A stretch of DNA of 64,000 nucleotides. It comes from Candidatus Nitrosopumilus sp. (GTDB lineage: Archaea > Thermoproteota > Nitrososphaeria > Nitrososphaerales > Nitrosopumilaceae). The notes below the pieces were generated by a model, which worked only from the letters and a program-made list of their open reading frames with translations, was not told where the DNA came from and searched no databases. The DNA lies in contig JABSRD010000001.1 of assembly GCA_013215285.1 (NCBI GenBank), positions 692,815 through 756,814 on the forward strand, in the 5' to 3' direction. The position numbers and the translations under genes were made by a program. Below are positions 59,420 through 64,000 of the stretch, piece by piece; position 1 is the stretch's first letter, and every line of letters starts with the position of its first letter.

Positions 59420-59488
59420 TTGCATACTACCCAAAGAACAATTATAAACTTCCATCCATTTTAAATAGACTTCCAAATTAGTCATGCT

Positions 59489-60591
59489 GTGTCTCGAGCA
59501 CGAATTGACGAGCAATTTGTAGGAAGCGAAACATATGGATTTGATGCAATTAGAGGCGTTCAGGCAGGTCGTGAATTCTATGTGGCAATGTGTCCGCTCA
59601 AAATTATTCCAAAATTATTCATCTTTGATGATTATGACATACCTCCAGAATTACGTGCTCAGAGAGTATTACGAGAATCAAGAATTCCTGCAATTAAAAA
59701 TTACATTCTGAATAATCCCAATGATTACACATTTTCATCATTAACTGCATCTGTTGATGGGGTTATGAGGTTCACTCCTGCAGCATCCTTGGGAGAAGAG
59801 GGTAAACTAGGACGTCTTTACATTAACATGGATTCTAGACTTTTGATAAACGATGGACAACACAGAAGAAAAGCAATTGAAGAAGCACTAAAAGAAAGAC
59901 CAGATTTAGGTCATGAAATGATTTCAGTTGTTTTTTTCCAAGATGATGGTTTGAAGCGTAGCCAGCAAATGTTCTCTGATCTAAACAAAAATGCAGTAAA
60001 GCCTACAAAATCACTTAACATTTTGTATGATCATCGTGATGAATTTTCAAAATTCATTGTAAGTTTAGTTAATTCAATTGAAATTTTTGATGGAAGAGTA
60101 GAGTTGGAAAAAACTTCAATCTCTAATCGTTCAACTAAAGCATTTACTCTAAATGGAATTGCAGATGCATCATTACGATTAATTGGATTACGTAAAGGAC
60201 GAAAACCATCTGTAGAAGAAAAAAACTAATTAGAGAGTTTTGGGAAATTGTATCAAAAAATATTGCTGAATGGCAGTTACTAATTCAAGGTAAAGTGTCC
60301 TCTTATGAACTTCGGCAAAACTTTGTTCATACATATACCAATTTACTAAATGCACTTGGGATTGCCGGATATGTTATAATTCAAGACAATCCAGATTCTT
60401 GGAAAGACATTCTCAAGAATCTCAAAAAAATTGATTGGTCTAAAACATCCCCTAATTGGAAAGGGCGATTAATCATTAATGAACAGATGCAAAAACATGC
60501 TGCAGGAATTGAGCTAGCTGCCAACATAATTTTGAAAAAATGTGGAATTACACTCTCTGAAGACAGACAAAAAATAGAGGATAAACTTTGA
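59489..60591 (+). pseudogene. dndB: DndB-like DGQHR-domain protein with a frameshift
   Basis: LLINDGQHRRKAIEEAL, FSDLNKNAVKPTKSLNILYDHRD; ORF stops at 60229 after an A7 run and continues in another frame (REFWEIVSKNIAEWQLLIQGKVSSYELRQNFVHTY...) to 60591. Confidence 0.75.
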
Positions 60592-60779
60592 ACAAGTCTA
60601 TTTTTGATCAAAGAAAATTAAGTGATATTTACGAAGAAATTAGAACTGTTTATCTTAATGATAACCGTCCCTGGATATTGGGATTTAGTGGAGGAAAAGA
60701 CTCCACTTGTCTTGCACAACTAGTATGGCATGCATTATCAGAGTTACCAGTAGAGAAATTACAGAAAAAAACAATTTAA
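60588..60779 (+). pseudogene. dndC: DndC-like PP-loop protein, truncated after ~60 aa
   Basis: SIFDQRKLSDIYEEIRTVYLNDNRPWILGFSGGKDSTCLAQLVWHAL, then rapid stop. Confidence 0.72.
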
Positions 60780-60955
60780 TTTCTGTGAATCCAAAAATAG
60801 AAGAGCATCACTCCATGGTAAGATTTACTAGTCTTGATAAAAATATTATACAACCATTAGAAGAATGGGGATTCATTGATGTACAAAAAATTGGACGAAA
60901 TAGATTAATCACAATTACTCAAGAAGGAAAAAATGCTTCTGAATTTTTAATTTGA
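60707..60955 (+). pseudogene. Winged-helix-like C-terminal fragment joined to the DndC remnant
   Basis: MVRFTSLDKNIIQPLEEWGFIDVQKIGRNRLITITQEGKNASEFLI. Confidence 0.35.
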
Positions 60956-61033
60956 CTAATTTCTAAAATACCTGGAAGGGGAGGTTATTGTATTATCAAG
61001 ATCTGTTAAATTCTAGTACGAATTAGCAATTAT

Positions 61034-61201
61034 ATGAATACAAATTCACTACCTTTGATTGCATTGGTAATTGAGGGATTGGCTTTCATTTGGCAAAAAG
61101 GGGTACAAAAACATCCAATGAATTGTACTTGTGATACATGTGTTACAATAGAGGTCTCCATTCCTGTCACGTTAGCGATTACTATGTCAACTCGAAAATA
61201 G
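61034..61201 (+). CDS. 55-aa hypothetical with CTCDTC motif
   Basis: MNTNSLPLIALVIEGLAFIWQKGVQKHPMNCTCDTCVTIEVSIPVTLAITMSTRK, read directly. Confidence 0.35.
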   Translation: MNTNSLPLIALVIEGLAFIWQKGVQKHPMNCTCDTCVTIEVSIPVTLAITMSTRK

Positions 61202-61399
61202 AAAAAATAACTCTGAAATTTGGTTTTGCGGTTCTAAAAAATAGATCCTATTCAATGATAATCTAGTTCAATCACGTGATAAGAGCAATTTAAAATATTT
61301 CTGAGTCAGTTTGGCTTAGGATAGTACCTTGGACTTAAGAGATCATGATTTTAGTATTCATAATCAAAGATTATTACTATAAAAATTTGAGATAAAAAT

Positions 61400-62317
61400 A
61401 TGACAATACCTCCAACAAAATTGATTAAATTACCAATACTAGAATTATTAGCAGACAAGAAAAAACATACACTTAGTGAGACAGTAGAATTTATTGCAAA
61501 AAAATTCAATGTGTCTGAAGAAGATAGAAAGCAATTAATTCCTAGTAGATTGCAACAAACCCTTAAAGTTCGAATTACTTGGGCAGTATCTGAATTACGT
61601 AATGCACTTCTTCTTGAAAACATAGAAAACAAAAGAGGTATTTTCAAAATCACCCAACGTGGATTAGAAGTATTAAAAGAAAATCCTAAAATAATAGACA
61701 CCAAATTTCTTAAAAAATTTTCAGAGTATAGACATTTTTTAGGAATAGATGAAGAAGGAAAGAGTACACAAAAATCTAAAATTATTGAATCAGATGAATC
61801 CCCAATTGAAATCATTGAAGAAAGTTATCAAAAAATTAAACGAGAGTTGATTCAAAATATTTTGACATTAGTTAGAAAATGCTCGCCTGATTCATTTGAA
61901 CGATTAGTGATACAATTAGTTGTTAAAATGGGCTATGGGGGCACTGTTGAAGATGCAGGGAAGGCAATTGGTAAACAGGGTGATGAAGGAATAGATGGAA
62001 TAATAAAAGAAGATGAATTAGGTTTTGAAAAGATCTATGTTCAAGCTAAAAGATGGAATTCTAGTGTGGGTAGACCAAAATTACAAGAATTTGTAGGTGC
62101 ATTACATGGTCAGAAAGCAAAAAAAGGTCTTTTTATCACCAGTGGGGATTTTACAAATGAAGCATTAAGATACAAAGACAAGATAGATGATAAAATTATA
62201 ATTTTGATTGATGGAAATGAATTGGCAGAATATATGATAAGATACAATTTAGGAGTTTTCACCACCAGTGTTTTGGAAATGAAACAAATTGACTCGGACT
62301 TTTTTGAAGAAATTTAA
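61400..62317 (+). CDS. mrr: Mrr-family restriction endonuclease
   Basis: Mrr_N-like PPTKLIKLPILELLADKKKHTLSE; catalytic GYGGTVEDAGKAIGKQGDEGIDGIIKEDELGFEKIYVQAKRW. Confidence 0.88.
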   Translation: MTIPPTKLIKLPILELLADKKKHTLSETVEFIAKKFNVSEEDRKQLIPSRLQQTLKVRITWAVSELRNALLLENIENKRGIFKITQRGLEVLKENPKIIDTKFLKKFSEYRHFLGIDEEGKSTQKSKIIESDESPIEIIEESYQKIKRELIQNILTLVRKCSPDSFERLVIQLVVKMGYGGTVEDAGKAIGKQGDEGIDGIIKEDELGFEKIYVQAKRWNSSVGRPKLQEFVGALHGQKAKKGLFITSGDFTNEALRYKDKIDDKIIILIDGNELAEYMIRYNLGVFTTSVLEMKQIDSDFFEEI

Positions 62318-62435
62318 ATGAAATAATAAAAAAGATGTTGATTTTTAGCATCTGCGTCCAAAATTATACCCCCATGATGGGGGCTGAATCCCATGAAGTG
62401 GAACTTTTTTTGTGACAAGTTAGTACCCTAGTCCG

Positions 62436-62483
62436 GTCGGGTCCGCATACCCTTATGGTCCTAAAATAGTTCCACTTTCATGA
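62436..62483 (+). repeat. attR-like direct repeat including tRNA-Arg 3'-end fragment
   Basis: GTCGGGTCCGCATACCCTTATGGTCCTAAAATAGTTCCACTTTCATG. Confidence 0.75.
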
Positions 62484-62587
62484 TATGGTAGAAATCCCAT
62501 TATGTGATTAATTGAATGGAATTTTTTAGAGTATGTTTTGAAATACTTTTTTTACATATTTAATATCTGAAACCTCGTTAATAATTT

Positions 62588-63157
62588 ATGAAGTTAAAAG
62601 TACTCTCAAATGATTCTGACACCAATAAAATTGGAGAATTCCCTTGTACTTCATGTCACACAAATTGTTGTAAAGAATATGTGATATTTGTTAACGCTCA
62701 TGACATTTACCGACTCTCAGATGGATTGGGGTTTAACCCCGAGAATTTTCTTGAGATTTATGGTGCAAAGGATTTCGATCTCGGAATAAATGTACAAGAA
62801 GGTTTGCTAGATCTAGCTTTAAAACAAAAAGATGGTGGATGTATGTTTCTTGAAGAATCCAAAGATGTCTTTAGATGTACTGTAAATGACTTTAAACCTG
62901 GTGTGTGTAAATCATATCCATTTCAAATGAGAAATGGAAAATTAATCCAGATGGACTCTAAGTTGTGTCCTGTTGAATGGAATGCTGAAGAATTTGAGAA
63001 TATGATGTCAATACATCTCAAAAAAGATGAATGTGAATGGAAATTCTATGATGAACTTGTACTAGAATGGAATACAAAGAATCAGACAAAAAAACCACTA
63101 TCTGCATTTTTGAAATTCATATTAGATAGAGTATCTTTAGAATTTACAAAATCTTGA
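62588..63157 (+). CDS. YkgJ-family cysteine-cluster protein
   Basis: FPCTSCHTNCCKEYV, GCMFLEESKDVFRCTVNDFKPGVCKSYPFQM. Confidence 0.85.
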   Translation: MKLKVLSNDSDTNKIGEFPCTSCHTNCCKEYVIFVNAHDIYRLSDGLGFNPENFLEIYGAKDFDLGINVQEGLLDLALKQKDGGCMFLEESKDVFRCTVNDFKPGVCKSYPFQMRNGKLIQMDSKLCPVEWNAEEFENMMSIHLKKDECEWKFYDELVLEWNTKNQTKKPLSAFLKFILDRVSLEFTKS

Positions 63158-63243
63158 TATATTCACGCTCAATTTCACAGGTCAATTTTCATGGGGTAAA
63201 ATCTAGAAAACTCTTTTGTAACTTGGCTGGTTAAAGAAAAATA

Positions 63244-63360
63244 TTGCAAGATGGTCTAAAAAAGAAACAATTTTGTGGTTATTGCCCTGAAGACAAATGT
63301 CTATTAGATTGTAAAATATGCAATCCTAGAAGAGACAATACTAGTAATTGTGATTGTTAA
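63244..63360 (+). CDS. 38-aa Cys-rich micro-ORF (TTG start): LQDGLKKKQFCGYCPEDKCLLDCKICNPRRDNTSNCDC
   Basis: Read directly; seven Cys; stop codon just upstream in frame constrains the start. Confidence 0.45.
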   Translation: MQDGLKKKQFCGYCPEDKCLLDCKICNPRRDNTSNCDC

Positions 63361-63417
63361 GTTTACTAATAACTTATTTTATGAATATCTTAAATATTAT
63401 GATATTTTAACTTAGTA

Positions 63418-63816
63418 ATGAGTCGTGAAGATTTCAATTACTCTTCAATTCTCGTTAAGGATATTATGACTACTGCATTAATCTCTGTAAATCTAACTAC
63501 AACTACATTTCAAATAGCAAAAATGATGGATCAAGGTGGAATAGGTGCAATCATTGTCAAAGATAATGATGGTCCTGTTGGAATTATTACTGATAGAGAT
63601 TTTGCAGTAAAAATTGCCGCAAACAATCTTCCATCAGACACTCCAGTGGAACAAATAATGTCAGCACCACTAATTACAATTAATCACAGTGAACCAATTT
63701 CAGCAGCTGCTGAAATGATGAGTAGTAAAAAAATTAGAAAACTTGCAGTTTCTGATAATGGTAAGATTGTTGGTTTAATCACATCAACTGATTTAGTAAA
63801 TCAGCTTGCAAAATAA
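63418..63816 (+). CDS. Tandem CBS-domain protein
   Basis: VKDIMTTALISVNLTTTTFQIAKMMDQGGIGAIIVKDNDGPVGIITDRDFA; second CBS EQIMSAPLITINHSEPISAAAEMM. Confidence 0.93.
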   Translation: MSREDFNYSSILVKDIMTTALISVNLTTTTFQIAKMMDQGGIGAIIVKDNDGPVGIITDRDFAVKIAANNLPSDTPVEQIMSAPLITINHSEPISAAAEMMSSKKIRKLAVSDNGKIVGLITSTDLVNQLAK

Positions 63817-64000
63817 CTAAAACGTCTTTGTCTTTCTAAGAAACATTGTAACTGTTGCCATGTAGCATGCAGTTGAAATAATTTCTGAAATTAATGATGC
63901 TATGAATGGTTCTATTCCAATCTCTAGAAAATAATATAGCGTTGGCCACCTTACTCCGAGATAAATTATTTCACCAACCCCAAATGATGAAACCAAAGCT
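63817..64000 (-). CDS. C-terminal part of a membrane protein, truncated by window edge
   Basis: Open minus frame ...ALVSSFGVGEIIYLGVRWPTLYYFLEIGIEPFIASLISEIISTACYMATVTMFLRKTKTF*. Confidence 0.5.
   Translation of the reverse strand, partial: ALVSSFGVGEIIYLGVRWPTLYYFLEIGIEPFIASLISEIISTACYMATVTMFLRKTKTF

Larger units (their letters stand above)
49844..62447. mobile_element. Integrated element at the 3' end of tRNA-Arg (composite, partly decayed)
   Basis: Tyrosine recombinase immediately after the tRNA; tRNA 3'-end fragment with shared flanking sequence at 62436-62483; Rep-like, Dnd-like, Mrr-like and truncated integrase genes between. Confidence 0.78.

Noticed and set aside
49844-62447. Casposon or a Cas-related element
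   Set aside because: No Cas1-like protein, PolB or CRISPR repeats recognised; integrase is of tyrosine-recombinase type.

Overview
AT-rich archaeal chromosome window. The gene content fits an ammonia-oxidising Thaumarchaeota/Nitrososphaerota (Nitrosopumilus-like) genome; this assignment is inferred from protein content, and no marker phylogeny was run. About 1-49.7 kb is dense core genome: heme/siroheme synthesis (hemB, hemA, precorrin-2 dehydrogenase, a fused AhbA/AhbB-like siroheme decarboxylase, a chlorite-dismutase-family protein), sufC, TFB, Gar1, SRP19, S8e, ScpAB, eIF1A, a cold-shock protein, eIF5A, Dph6, SRP54, Pus10, S27ae, S24e, ApgM, a ThiD-ThiN fusion, ThiC, an almost complete archaeal-type shikimate/aromatic cluster with a chorismate mutase-aminotransferase fusion, MqnC-like and UbiD-like proteins, a peroxiredoxin and an aquaporin. 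Two tRNAs are readable: an intron-containing tRNA-Tyr(GTA) on the minus strand and tRNA-Arg(GCG) on the plus strand. About 49.84-62.45 kb looks like a decaying integrated element inserted at the 3' end of tRNA-Arg. It carries a tyrosine recombinase, a second truncated integrase, a broken MBL/beta-CASP gene, a very large surface protein, an HUH (rolling-circle-type) Rep-like protein, a frameshifted DndB plus truncated DndC, and an Mrr-like endonuclease. The most notable unexplained signals are: imperfect att repeats in which the displaced tRNA fragment carries the base that would repair a T-stem mismatch in the intact tRNA; a 608-bp apparently identical duplication of a KPAE/TLPKG-repeat protein gene; a C/D-box sRNA candidate directly after eIF5A; a multi-hairpin element inside the aromatic operon; and several unannotated micro-ORFs (basic or Cys-rich). 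All similarity calls are by eye from motifs; no database search was possible.
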